59,206 nucleotides of DNA from positions 1 to 59,206 of the forward strand of contig PYSS01000018.1 of the NCBI GenBank assembly GCA_003049465.1, given 5' to 3'. Positions 12,353 to 24,334 of the stretch are shown here, piece by piece (positions within the stretch are counted from its first letter, which is position 1; each line of letters opens with the position of its first letter). The notes beneath the pieces are model-generated. The model was not told the DNA's origin and ran no database searches. It saw nothing but the letters and a program-made list of their open reading frames with translations. The stretch comes from Magnaporthiopsis rhizophila (lineage: Eukaryota; Ascomycota; Sordariomycetes; Magnaporthales; Magnaporthaceae). The translations under genes were made by a program, and so were the position numbers.

Positions 12353-14915
12353 CTCGGGGAAGGGGCGAAGGGGTGAGTGGTGAAGGAAGGAGCGATGACA
12401 GGCAACTTCTCAGCGATATGCCCGGGGCGACTTTCTTCCCCGCCTAGGTAGCCCGGGCTTTGGTCGACGGTGGAGGGACTGGTCCGATAACACGGCGCGG
12501 CGGTTCCATCACACGAGGCTCTTGCCCCTGGCAGGCGGGGTCAGGCAACTGATCTCACCCGCGAGCACACGGTGAGCATCGCCGGAAGACGCCCCTCTGG
12601 GGCCCGCTCATTGGAACCCAGGCCCTCGATATCGGATTCCAGCAGCAGTTGGTGGGCGGTACCGAGGGCAACGTCAGCCTGGGCAGTCAGCTGGGCGCGA
12701 GTACAACCTCGGCAAGAGATTGGGTCGTGAGTGACAGGGAGGGACGTGCTGTGACGACTTTGGGCTGTGGTGCGCGCTGTGCTGGCGGCTGGCTGCGGTG
12801 ATCACAATGAAAGATTAGGTGACGGCTGGGGCGTGGGATGGAAAAAAAGGCGGGCATCTGTTGGCGGCGCTGGGGCCAGGGCCGATGGCCGATGGCAGTC
12901 TTACTAACATGGAGCGTATACAGGCGCTGCTGCAACAGATGCGGCAGCCACGAGGCATCCAGGCAGTTTCGAGCCCTTGGCCTGTAGCAGGCGGCATGCT
13001 TGAAGCCGATTCCTGCTGGTCGCGGGAGACGAGTTTGAGTGGTGCGCCATTGGCCGCAGCCGGGCGGAGCACGCCGGTAGCCGACAGAGCACGGATGCAG
13101 CGACTTACCCAACACGCCGGGCGGCCAGTGCAGGTCAGCGCGGGGCAAACCGGCACGGTCGCCCAGTTCCTCCCAGAACCAAAAAGGTTTGAAATGGACG
13201 AAGGAGGCAAATTTTTAGCCGCCCAGTTCGGCCAAGAGCCGTCCATCCAATGTGTGATGTGCCATGGTGGGGTTATTTTACAGCACGTGCTTGCTTTGGG
13301 CCGCCGTCACTCTCCACTCGGACGACACACCAACGTCACACAACTCTTGACGGGCAACGCAAGCACGAGAAAGAAGAAAAAATATAACCGTGGGACGTGA
13401 GCCATACGAGACCCTTTTGCTTCTCGAGGCCACGCACGGACCGGCGGCTTCGTAAGATGCGACCCATCTCCGTCTGGCCAATGGGTTGTCTACGTCATAT
13501 TTGCGAAAAAAAAAAAAAAAAAAAAACACACACGCCGTCGTCTGTCAATAGGCCCATGGGGTCACAGGAAGCACAGAACCTACGCCGCTCCCATCGGCCG
13601 CCGGCATGAACACGGTAGCAAAATTGGGGAGGACGGCACTGTCAGACACTCCCACAGCCTCTCCCGTCCGAGGCGTGGCGCCGTGTCCCCCATCGGAGAG
13701 AGACATGCGCCCGTTTCCTGTTCTCTGATATTGCCTGCCGGCCGGCAGCAAATCTTGGCGAGAGAGAGAGACTAAAGTGTCAAAAAGGGAACACGCGGAC
13801 AACTGCCGGAGGGACGGGTGCATATGGCCACCACCCTTCAGATATGTCTCCGGGTGGTGTTGAGGTGGCTGGCGTTTGCGGCGCCGCCGTGCCTCGCTCC
13901 CCACACGTCGTCCGCATCGTCCGTCGCCCCGGAGGTTTCTCGGAACGCCGAAGTTCGCAGGCAAAGTGCTTGATGCATGCCAAGCAGAAACGGAGCAGCC
14001 AAGGAAAATTCCCCAGAGGGGAGCAGAGGCCCCGTGATGGATCGGGGAAGGCCGGACCGTATGAGCCCAACCAGAGCCTCTCTCACCAATCTCATCAAAA
14101 CAGTTCTCCGTCATATACGAGTGTGTTGAGTGGACAGCATAATCCATGACAATGGCCTAGGCGGCCGTATCGACACCCCTCGGATTGCTTCTTTTAGCCG
14201 TACCGATTTACCTGCGTTGCTTAAAGGTCGGCGGGCGCCGTGCCAGGGAGGATAAGGTCACGGGCAGTCTGCTTTGCCTTTCCGCAAATGCCAAGTTGTC
14301 CCTGCTAAGTGGTACATGCTCAATCGTGCATGTTTCGTGGGCGAGCTCGTGGTGGCGGCGGCACCCTTGGGGGAGCGCTTCAGGTATGCTTGGAGACATC
14401 TGGACCATCTGCCCACACGAGCGGATGGCAGCGTGGACGATCCTGCGTCTCGCGATGGGAGCAAAACCAAAGAAAACGAGACGCGAGCTTCCAGCCTGAA
14501 GTGTTTGAGGCTGTGTCCCTTGTCGCGGAACGTCGGTTACCATGGACAGCACGGATCAAAATCGATTACATGTCGAGCCACTATTGGGAAATATGCGGCA
14601 CCGTTGGGAGCTGTGTGGGTGTTTATATCTTGCGTCCCGCCGATCACTCCATCGTCTAATTTTCTGTTGCTCGTATTACGCATGGGCAGGAGGCCACATG
14701 GGTACGCATTAAAACAAGTCACATAGAGGTGAAGGCGGGACGTGGGAGATCGACATCGGAAGGGTGAGGGCGGTCCTGATCCGCAGAACGAAACTCGTCA
14801 GGAACCGATGGATGTCCCGGCCACCTTCCATTGCAGCAAACTCTGAGCATTGCCGTCTAGGACAAAAATAGCAGCCGCTCGAACGGTGTCTTGGTGTCTT
14901 GGTGGGGTTGAGGGC

Positions 14916-14916
<1 letters not shown>

Positions 14917-14952
<36 letters not shown>
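14917..14952. repeat. Poly(T) tract, 36 nt
   Basis: Pure T run ending 42 bp before the left arm of the 26-bp inverted repeat. Confidence 0.95.
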
Positions 14953-14994
14953 CTCTCTTTTCCGGGCGGAGCCGGTGGTTCGGCCACAATACAC

Positions 14995-15128
14995 CCTTCC
15001 AGGATCATAAACGCTAGATCTCCCGCTCTTCATCCGAACACCTCCCATACTGGAATAAGTTTTTTTTTTCCCCTTACAGTTGCCAGATTTTGAGTTCGCC
15101 CGGATCTAACGTTTATGATCCTGGAAGG
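14995..15128. repeat. Imperfect inverted repeat, 26-bp arms, 82-bp spacer
   Basis: Left arm 14995-15020 starts CCTTCCAGGATCATAAACG; right arm 15103-15128 is its reverse complement except one C/T difference (25 of 26 match). A transcript through it would fold into a 26-bp stem with an 82-nt loop. The spacer contains a T10 run. It could be a MITE remnant or a small-RNA hairpin; neither is proven. Confidence 0.8.
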
Positions 15129-16155
15129 CATATACATGCATCGGATGCCGTCTCAGGGCCATCGCCGGCGGCGGCGGCGTCTTTGATCCGTCGTCGTTCC
15201 CGATGCAACAGCGTTTGGCCGCGGAGATCAGTTGTTTGGACCCGGGCCGATTGATAACCACTCTAAATGCAACCTCGACTTCATGCTTGGCTGGTCTTGC
15301 ATCCTCTTGCAGAGTAGCATCGTCTGCAAGAAGGAGAATAAAGAAAGGAAGGAAGTGCTGGGTGGGAATTGGTCAGCAGCGCCAACCCGGACCGATCACC
15401 ATAGAGAAATACGACCGAGCCCCGGTTGAGGGCAGGGCGCGTGGGAAGCGATTCGACTTCCCAAGCAGGCGCAAACCGGGTGAAGACCGGTACCAAACTG
15501 TCATCAGATAGGGATGCCGCTTTACTTGAGGGGAAAAAAAAAAAAAAAAAAAAGAAAGCCCATAACCGAGATAGCGAGCGGCATCTGAGTTTCTTCATTC
15601 GTTTGTCACCGTGTAAAAAATGTTGTGTCGGCACGCCTCCCTCCTCCCCAACCAAAAAGTCCCTGCCCGGCGTTCTTTCAGCCTGTCTCATCAGGGGTCC
15701 AAGCTGAGGGAACCCCTGCCGAGGAATGGGGAGGGGCCTTGAACTTGACATGGGGGAGCCCCTGACGCCACGTCCCGGTTTGCTGGAAACGCGTCCGCGC
15801 CCGCCCGCCCGCTCCATTCCTTAATCCCTATCTCACCCTATACGTCACCACGAAGCAAATATTTATCACCTATGAGTAAAGGGCTTTGTAAAGTCGTTCG
15901 TCGTTCCGGTGCCAACAGATGCCGCTGAGCACGTACCGTGTTTCTGGCCCTATCATCCATCGGCCGCTTCGGCAACGCCGACACAGTCAAATATAATCAG
16001 CGATGGCTATAGGAGGACGGGAGAAACACACCGCTCAACCGACGCTTCTTGACACAAAAATAGAAAGAGGGGAACAGCTAATGGTTGCTCCTCTCCTTAG
16101 CATACGCTACACTTCTGGTTGTAGGTTTTGTCAACATGAGGCCATTGGTGACCAA

Positions 16156-16179
16156 CCACAACCACAACCACAACCTCAA
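16156..16179. repeat. Short (CCACAA)n tandem repeat
   Basis: Three perfect CCACAA hexamers and one CCTCAA variant in tandem, in non-coding DNA. Confidence 0.85.
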
Positions 16180-19100
16180 CCAAACCGGGAGAGTTGTCGT
16201 CGCATGAACCACCGGTACATGTGATCGCCGCTAAGCCCACTCCTTCCCTTCCGGCTTTTTCTCCGCTCGATGATAGGCAGGTACATATATCGGCGGTTTT
16301 TTTATTTCCCCAAAGAGGGTGTGAGTAGCGGCGTCGCGATAGGTGGAGAAATCATATCCAACAATGAGGGATGTGTGGCGCAGCTTTTTGATGATTGGGT
16401 ACTTCTTCATTTATATACTATGGTATATATGAGGCCGCTACCAATCTACAAGACCTGGGTGGGTGTGGTGTGGTCTGGTTCAACCACACAACAAACCCTA
16501 TTTGCAAGAAATTCGAACCAAGGGAACGGTTCGAGCAGGAGCAGCGCACATGACGATGTCGGGTGGAGACGTGCCATCTAACGACGGGATCGGGGTATTA
16601 GGCTTCATGTGATATAATATCGATGAGCATGTTGACTCGAGGGGGTTTTCGCCATGTCTGTCTGCCGGCACTTCTAGACTCAGGGCTGTCCGATGGGATG
16701 GGATAGTATCTTTCCCAAAAGCCATGGAGGAGGGAGGACGAACCTGCCCGTCGGCAGTCAACCGCCGTTTCAAACCAGACAGCCGGATTAGCCTAGCGAA
16801 AAACCACAAGCCCACGAAGTCTGGGTCGCCAGGCAAGCGGCTGAACTCGGCCCATCTACTAGATAGGAATCTCGTGTTGTTTCCCTGTCTGTGTGCTGTT
16901 GTACAGTGCCTTGACCAAGCTTACGCGAGTGGCTTTGTAAGCGAGAAGTCGCAAACTATGGCGCCCCCCATTTTAGAGGTGCCTGCCCTGGGCTACTCCA
17001 GGTCGCCGACCTGACTGGGCTTTCTGTCGGGGACCGAAAGAGGCCGGTCGGGCGGGGCCAGGGCTGTGTCATGTCTGATCCGGTGCGTTGCGATCTCTGG
17101 GAGCGATGGGGCTGGCAGCTGGGCCCGGGCGGAGCCATTAGGTGGAGAGAGACTTTTCAGGGCTGGCTAGGCGGGCCAGGGAGCCCGGCAGGCGCCCCAA
17201 TCTCGATTTCGCACCTCGGCGGCGCGCGCTCTCCTCTTCTCTTGCAGCGGCTGAGGAGAGGAGGGGTGGAGATGCATGTCGATGGAGCATCAGCCTGTCA
17301 AGCCGTTTGCGCGACGGTGGTCGGCCCTGCCATCCATTGATGCTGGCCTTCGCGTGCTCGGCCTCGGTCCAAATTTCTCCGCCTGGTACTCGCATGCGTG
17401 GTGTCTTGCTGCCATGCGGTCGCAGTGCATCCTTCGCCGTGCTTCCATTGCGACCCTGGCCATGTTCCCCCTAGGCTAGGCTGGCTGCGCCGCCGGCGAC
17501 GGCACACGTCTCCATTTAGAAGCCGCACCCGCTCCCGGACGGCGTTCTTGCACATGTGGCACGGACCCAAGAACAACATCACAAAACCACAAAACCACAA
17601 AGCCAGATGGTATGATGTGCAGACGGCTTCCTTGGTTGGGGAGGAGGCGCGGGTGCAGACCGACGCGGGCGGACAGGTTGGATCTGGAAAGCAGCTCGGC
17701 GCTGGGCATGTTAGTTTGCGTGACATTGGGCGCGATTTCGGGAAGGGAGCGCGCCCTCCACCGTTGTTGCAACCCTTTCAGCGCCAGTTTTCTGGCCTGG
17801 CCTGTTGGTGATCAGGGGCGCCATGGACGGCCCCTAAAGGCCTGGGGCCGTGGGGTTGGCGGGGTCATGTTTTCCATTCCGCCATCGATACTGACGCAAA
17901 AAAAAAAAAAAATCACAAGCAAGAGGCTGTGCGTTACCGCTAAAAACCTGCACATAAAAAAAACCAAGTTGACTCCTGCTGGTTTGTGGCTGAATTCATA
18001 GGGTGGTATGCAGGCATGACGGCTCGAGTGACGCTCGATGTGTGGTCTGGCTGAACTGAATTGAATTCCATGAATTTGATTCCCGCTGTGATTCAGGTGA
18101 GTGTCGTGTGGCATCCCTGCTCGCCAGCCGCCTCACTCCCTGCAAACAAGGTTTTATTTAGCTGTTTGCAGCCCCGTGCGCGGGCGCCAGCGCTAAAATC
18201 GCCCCTGCCAGTGTGCGGCGTCTCCCGGCGCATCAGGCATCCGGTCAGGCGCGGGGATGCGATTTGTCGGTTGTTCCATCCCCAATCCCTGACCCCGCGT
18301 ACCTCTTTCGGGTCTTGAGACGTTATCAATCTCCCGCTACCAAACCTCAGCGCCGACTTCCTTTTCAGCCCACTCACACGCGCACCCACCCAGCACCCAC
18401 CCAGCTCGATGACAGCCTGTCGCTGTCGTACCTTCGCTCTCGCAACCAACGACTGCCCGCCTGCCCCGATGACGATGCGCGCCCTGTCCTGCCCCGTCTT
18501 TTGGGCCAGACCCTCCCCGTCACAGGCCCGAGCGCGTCCACCACGACTTTGGCCTCGGGAGCAAGGACAGTGCGGACGGGCGGCTCGCCTGCTCGCTGAA
18601 CCTGCCTACCTGGGCAGCCATGTGCGTCGAGATGAGAGCTGCTGCCACGGCGCTTCAGCCAAAAGCGGCCGGCCCGCTGAGGCTTTCAGCCCAAGAAGCC
18701 CGCCCTCCTCCTAGCTCCTATATGGATACAGCTCGACCATCTATCGCGGCTAGAGCTAACCTGGGTTTCACAGAACCTACCTGGCCACGTTGGTGATAAA
18801 AGGACCGCATCTCGACGGCGGCGAAGTTTTTCAAAGTAACCTAATTTTGTGTGACGACATGGCTTGCGTGTCCGTCAAGGTTGCAGCTTGAAGCCAAGTA
18901 TGACATGCAGCTGCCTTCAGGGATACAGGCCTGGCAGCTCGCACTAATGGCAGTCACCTGCATGCTGCTTCCACACCTACTTACGCTATCGGGGAGCCAG
19001 GTATCTACCTAGGTAGGTACTGTGTAAGTTTTGCCGTCTTCCCTATTACGGCAGAGTATTGCCATATCGACGCCCATGGTTCTGACCAAAGTCCTAGTCT

Positions 19101-19857
19101 CCGTCAACAGATGCCCAATGCTCCATACAGCCGGGACCCTGGTCTCTCTCCCTGTGCACACCCCCTCCTCGCTGCACCCCGGCCAGCCCAGGCAGACCAG
19201 TGGGACTCGGATCCTCTGCTCGTGTGGCCCCCATGTCGTCCTACGTGATTATGTACAATGTACATGCCCCCGATTCCGCCAATGCCGCTCCCTGTCGGGG
19301 CGCCTCGTACCGAATTATGAAAAGAAAGGGAACGGTTGCTGGTTGCGCTTCAATAGCCTTTACTTTTTACTCACCGGGCTGTTCTGCGAGCCCCGCCACT
19401 GGCCATCTTCATACCGGACTCACTTCGTGTATAAGGCTCCGGCTTGCTCCTTCTCCTGCCCGAGGTCTTGGGATACCAAAGCCCTACATCGCACCTTGCG
19501 CCCTCCCCACCAGACTCTCTACTCTCTGCCGTGCTGCCTGCCTTGTCTGCGACTATGCAGATTGTTAACCCCATATCATGCTGTCAGCAGCAGCAGCGCC
19601 CTGCTCCTAGACGTCAGCTGCCGCCACCAGCACTCTCTCCTTCGCAAACAGAAGTCCGCCCTGTCGAGATCCGGGACCGCTTCTGTCCAGTGCCACTCGA
19701 AACTCTGTCCCTTGATCCCGACAAGCCCGTCCGTCTTGACAAGGTCACTTCTTCTGCAAGGATCTCGCGGCGGCAATGCCCGCCAACGCATCCTGCCGCA
19801 AACTTTAACAGGCTTACCCTTCCGAGCGACGGTGTTATATCCACACCACCACGCGGC

Positions 19858-20703
19858 ATGGACGGCCGCCGTGGCACCATCGCCTCGCCGGCGCTCCTCG
19901 CGACCTACGAGAAGCTCGGGTCCATGCCGCTTTACTCCGAGGTCTACCTGGTCGACCAGTCCACCGTCTTGAAAACCGGGCCCGACGTCACGCTGCAGGA
20001 GGCCGGCGCTCTGATATACCTCTTCCACAACTCAGGGGTGCCCGTGCCGCGTGTGCTCGACTTTGGCACCTACCCCGAAACGGGGCACAACTACATATTG
20101 ATGGAGCGCGTCGATGGAGAACCGCTCGACCAGGTTTGGGACACGATGAACGAAGAATGGAAGGCCGTGGTGGTCGCCCAGATACGGTCCATCTTCCTGG
20201 ACCTCCGGAACATAAGGGACACCGAGGTCTGCGGGTTCGTGCCCGAGACGGACGGCGGCCTCCCCTTGCCCGGCCGGTACGCCAAGGCGGGCGTGACAGA
20301 CAACTTTTTTGCGCGGCCGCAGGGGCCCTTCAGCAGCGAGGGCGAGCTGCTGCACGCGCTGGCGGCGCACCTGCAGCTGCGCGGCGGGCCCTCCAGCTGC
20401 TGGCTCGAGCGCGTCGTCCTGCCGCTGCTCTTCAACATGCCGGCCCACCCGCCGCTCATGGTGCTGACGCACGGCGAACTCAATGCAAAGAACATACTGG
20501 TCACCAGAGACGGCAGGGTCACGGCCGTGCTCGATTGGAGTCAGTCGGGCTTCTACCCGGTCTACTGGGAGTTCGTGAAGGCCTTCTTCGGCGACGTCGA
20601 GGCCTCAGTCCTGGTGCGCGATAATGTCATCTCCCACATCCTGGACCAACGCTACGACGCCGAGCTGGCCGTTATGCTCTTGGCTAAGGACATTATATGG
20701 TAG
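19858..20703 (+). CDS. Aminoglycoside phosphotransferase (APH)-family kinase-like protein with HGE catalytic loop
   Basis: Single-exon reading frame; from MDGRRG it encodes 281 aa. The fold is recognisable from STVLKTG (putative ATP-binding Lys39), the helix-C Glu48 in TLQEAGAL, IPV-like GVPVPRVLDFG, YILMERVDGEPLDQVW, the catalytic loop LTHGELNAKNILV (205-217) and the metal site AVLDWSQSGFYPVYWEF (Asp226). Fungal members normally read HGD and DWE at these places; here the catalytic-base Asp is Glu207, while Asn212 and Asp226 remain. Activity is therefore doubtful. Members of this fungal family phosphorylate unknown small molecules. The frame is open upstream with ATGs at 19555 and 19444; the added 101-138 residues are Pro/Ser/Arg-rich and look like translated CT-rich leader, so the shorter start is preferred. 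The last residues (VMLLAKDIIW) suggest a possible additional exon past 20703, but none was identified. Confidence 0.75.
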   Translation: MDGRRGTIASPALLATYEKLGSMPLYSEVYLVDQSTVLKTGPDVTLQEAGALIYLFHNSGVPVPRVLDFGTYPETGHNYILMERVDGEPLDQVWDTMNEEWKAVVVAQIRSIFLDLRNIRDTEVCGFVPETDGGLPLPGRYAKAGVTDNFFARPQGPFSSEGELLHALAAHLQLRGGPSSCWLERVVLPLLFNMPAHPPLMVLTHGELNAKNILVTRDGRVTAVLDWSQSGFYPVYWEFVKAFFGDVEASVLVRDNVISHILDQRYDAELAVMLLAKDIIW

Positions 20704-22419
20704 GGTAAATCTTTGGTGTCGTGAGGGATGCTGGGGTCTGCTTGTGATACGTTGCTCTTTCCTTTTTTTTTCTTTGACAGACGCGACAACGAAATTGTAC
20801 GACTATTGTGGCTTGACAGAGCTGGCCTATTGGCGGATGGCGCTCTTGACCTGCTGATTTCTTTTCTTTCTTTGTCCTTTGTACGGCACGGCAGCACGGT
20901 ATGTGCTGATACTGGGGTTCTTCGGGATAAGGGGTAAGGTCGTGGTCAGGGGCAGTTCACTTGGGACATCGGATTATCTCTTTTTATTGTTCATTGCTTC
21001 AAACCTTCTTGTCCTTTTCTTATCAGGGGTATTCTTTTTTTCTCTGCCCCTTTGTACACTATTGCTGGTTCGGTAGCTCGGCTGGGCTTTCACTTTATTT
21101 GACTTGTTTTGTTTGGGCATTGATCACACTCGAAGGCTTGATAGCCTTCGCAAGAACTATGACTACGTATCCAATTCGTTGTCGTAGCAATCCGGGACAA
21201 ACCTCACAAGGGGCGAACTAATGCGCTCGACAACTGTTGGCCACGGTCGCCAAAGCCGGCCATAGTACTAGGGAAACTATCAATTTTCGCCTCCGAAAAT
21301 GTGGCTTCGTTGCTTTTAAAGAAGAGACAGCCAAAAACAGACGGTAGTCGTTCCATACCTAGACCGATACGGCCGTTTCTTCCCATGTCAGTATCCTGCC
21401 ATATCCCATACAAGTCCATACCTGACGTTGTCGACGTCTGCGTGCGGCATATGTAGCCTTTGGATATCAAGGTTCGTGGCGTGCTTCGACGACTTTGTGG
21501 CACCCGCGTTCGAGAAGCGACGGAGGCTGACAAAGAAAAAAGCAAGGACACAGACACGCAGACAAACGACCTTAAAAAATTCCAAAAAAAAACAAATACA
21601 AAAAACATCCAACCGGGCAGCCGACACACCCGGTTCTGGGCGGCAAAGGGAAGGGAGGCTCTCCAAAGCTAGTTCAAGCCATCGTGCGGTTGCCCCGCGC
21701 CGTAGCCCCTGGGGTGGGTGTGCGTTGGCACGTGAATCCCGCCCGGGCCCGCGGGAATCAAGCCACTAGCCACCACCGACTAAGTGACTTGCTCCAGCGG
21801 GACACGACGATAGGGGAGGTTATGGGATACACTTTGTTAGTCTTGATCCAGCTGGCTGGCTTTTGCCAATCAGTTTCGCCCACCTGGCCAGTTCGGTCCG
21901 AAAATAAATATATTTATCCAAGGCAAGTGGGAAGTGCCGCGATTGCTGACCTACTGTTAAGTGGTGGACGATTGTCTTTTACTTTGGTCTACCTATGTGT
22001 TTGCCAGCTGGTAAAAATAAATCGCGAGATCTCTGCAAAGTAAATTCTAACCCTAAGCAGCAAATCTCGATCGACGGCCGAGTTTCGAGATGATGTTTCA
22101 TCCGTTTATTTTATTTTGTTCCAAGTTCTGCGTCTGCCCCTGGGTGTCTCTAGACAAATCCGGTCATGACACGCTCGAGGCTGGGTGCTCAGAATTACTT
22201 CCGTAGCTTCTCTTGCGTGATGCTCCGGACTGCCAAGCTCGTCAATTCCCGTCGTTCTGGGCGTTAGCCCCGGGAGACCCTTTTACCGGTCCGAGCATGG
22301 CTTGACTCCAGGGCCGCACTTTCCCACGCGTTTAAAGAGGCCTCTTGCTCAGAGCTTTGCCACGTTGCCTCCACATGCTCAGATATTTTGGCTCGGGAAG
22401 TTTACTTCGCCGATGTTCA

Positions 22420-22459
<40 letters not shown>

Positions 22460-22719
22460 TTTCGCCCTCGATGGAGCGGGAGAGCACCCGGAAACAGCGG
22501 GGAATCTGTTTAACGTAGCCATCTAAACGGCGAACCCGGTTGTTTTNTAGGACGTGTACGGATTGCGTTGGGCCCGGTAGACTTTGCGAGTGGCTTCTTC
22601 GTGGTTCTTCGACATCGGTCGGTCGTCCATCAAGGTGGCCGGATTTTTTGGGGAGTGCTGGAAGGCTTGGCCATCCACAAGTCGGTACAGGGAGCCCTCC
22701 GCGACGGCCAGACACCTGC
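20704..22719. other. Convergent intergenic region
   Basis: Lies between the kinase (+) and MFS transporter (-) stop codons. AT-rich with many T runs; contains a T36 tract (22423-22458), a CTAACCCTAA telomere-like motif near 22048-22057 and one undetermined base N at 22547. No gene recognised. Confidence 0.6.
22423..22458. repeat. Poly(T) tract, 36 nt
   Basis: Pure T run in the 3' flank of the minus-strand MFS gene; the undetermined base at 22547 lies 89 bp beyond it. Confidence 0.95.
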
Positions 22720-24334
22720 CTAGACCCTCTCCGTCGCCCCTGGATCCCTCTGGGCTTTACCGTTTCCGCTTCCGTTTTCGTCGCCATTGTCGTCGCCGTC
22801 GCTCACAGGGCCCTCGAGCAACCTCTCAAGCTCTGCCTTCTCCCGCTCGTGATTCTTGAATAGGACGAGCATGCCGATGTCGTAGGAAGCCTTGAGCGAG
22901 CCAGCAAGAACGAAAGCGACCCAGAAGAAACCCCGGTCAGCGAGAACGCCGGTGATCAGGGGCCCCAGGCTCTGGCCCAGCGTCTTGGTCGTGTTCAGGA
23001 TCCCCAAGACAGCCGTCCGCTCCGAGGGCAGGACGATGGCGGCCAGGAAAGCAGATCGAGGACCCACGTCCATGGACGCGGTGCAATGCCGAAGGAACAG
23101 AAAGACCAAGGCGACGTGCAAGGGCCCGAGCGGAATGAGAGCGAGCATTATCGAGGACGGTAGATGGGTGAACACCATGGTCTAAGCAGTTGCGTTAGTG
23201 CTAATTAACGTGTGTGTGAGGAATGAGCTGCGCTTCAGGACCACTCACATTGATGTTCCCAATTCTCCTGGCGAGCGACGCAGCCACAAGCATCGAAAGG
23301 GCGCCGATAATGCCGGTGACGAAGAATACAGAACCCAAGGCGCCAGGCTCCAGGCCATGCCTCGACTTGAAAAAGTAGCTGATCCAGGAGACGGACACAA
23401 GGCTGCTGGCAAACGAGTCGAGCGTGAACAAGAGACAGAGGTTGATGACCACGATGCGGCTCTCCCGGCCAATCTCGGGCAAGAGGGCCAAGAGGCCCTT
23501 CCTTTGTTGCTGTTTGGGAGGTTGTTGCTGCTGCTGTTCTGGCCCTGCCGCAGTGGCTTGAGCGTCGTGTGAGCGGTTCTCCTCGCTTCCCCCACCAAGC
23601 AGGGGCTCCCTCTCCCCCTCCGCGGCGGCATCGCCTCCGTGGTTGTCGGGTTGGGCCTCGCTCTCGGCAGTCAGAAAGAGGCAAAGCAGGAACTTGACGA
23701 GGCCGCACGCAGCGTAGGAGGCAAACACGGCCTGGTACGCGGCCACCTCAGACCAGCCCTGGCGGTCCTGCAGCAGCTGCACCAGCCAGCCGCCGGCCGC
23801 CATTCCAACAGCCACGGCGGCGAAGCCCAGGAGCTTGTACCAGGCGTAAACGTCGGCGCGGTCGGTGGGCGCGGTCAGCTGGGCGACGACGCTCTCCTCG
23901 ATGGAGCGGAACGGGCCGGTCTCGTTGGCGGTGGGCGAGATGACGCCGAGTACGGCCGCGGCCAGCAGCACCCAGTAGGACTCGGAGAGCACAAAGGCCA
24001 GCCCGGACAGGGCCATGACGGCGGCGCCGGCGGCCAGCACGGCGCGGCGGCCCAGGGTGTCGGCGACCAGGGTCAGCAGCAGGCTGAGCAGTGTGTCGCC
24101 GGCGAGGGTGAGGGACAGGAAGACACCGCACTGGGCTTCGGAGGCGCCCAGGGCGCGCAGGTGTGGCAGCAGCACCAGCGTCGACGAGCCGTAGGCCGTC
24201 AGGCGCACGGCGCGCTGCACCATCAGCAGCTTGGTGTCGCGCCGGGTCCGGGCCAGGGCCGTGATGCCGAGCTCACGCAGCGCCGCGGCGGCCAGGCTGC
24301 GGGCCCGGCCGGGGTTGTCTGGCGTGCTGACCAT
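22720..24334 (-). CDS. Major facilitator superfamily transporter
   Basis: Two exons (24334-23249 and 23181-22720) encode 515 aa; the 67-bp intron is GTGAGT...TTAG, phase 0, between GNIN and TMVF. About twelve hydrophobic segments are visible. The loop 2-3 MFS signature appears as LVADTLGRRAVLAAG. The first half includes SPTANETGPFRSIEESVVAQL and YAWYKLLGF, segments seen in a fungal MFS group of unknown substrate. A central cytoplasmic loop (about residues 230-290) is hydrophilic and holds poly-Gln (EQQQQQPPKQQQ). The C-terminal half has RTAVLGILNTTKTLGQSLGP, and the tail is Asp/Asn/Gly-rich. It most likely acts as a proton-coupled exporter or importer in the plasma membrane, but the substrate is unknown. 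There is no neighbouring biosynthetic gene to hint at one. Confidence 0.88.

Larger units (their letters stand above)
12353..19857. other. Gene desert of about 7.5 kb
   Basis: No protein family, signal peptide or consistent splice pattern could be recognised on either strand. Visible structures are an A21 tract (13506-13526), a T36 tract (14917-14952), a 26-bp inverted repeat (14995-15128), an A20 tract (15534-15553), a (CCACAA)n run near 16156-16179, a dyad TCGAACC/GGTTCGA at 16513-16534 and a perfect TACCTAGGTA palindrome at 19006-19015. From about 19440 the DNA becomes CT-rich and is probably the 5' leader of the kinase gene. Lineage-specific genes or long non-coding RNAs cannot be excluded. 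Confidence 0.5.

Noticed and set aside
12819..13400. 193-codon plus-strand ORF in the first desert
   Set aside because: No recognisable domain, and other frames are equally open; ends in a Lys-rich low-complexity tail.
13749..13771. Short GAGAGA run as a second AG array
   Set aside because: Only about 10 bp of repeat, unremarkable.
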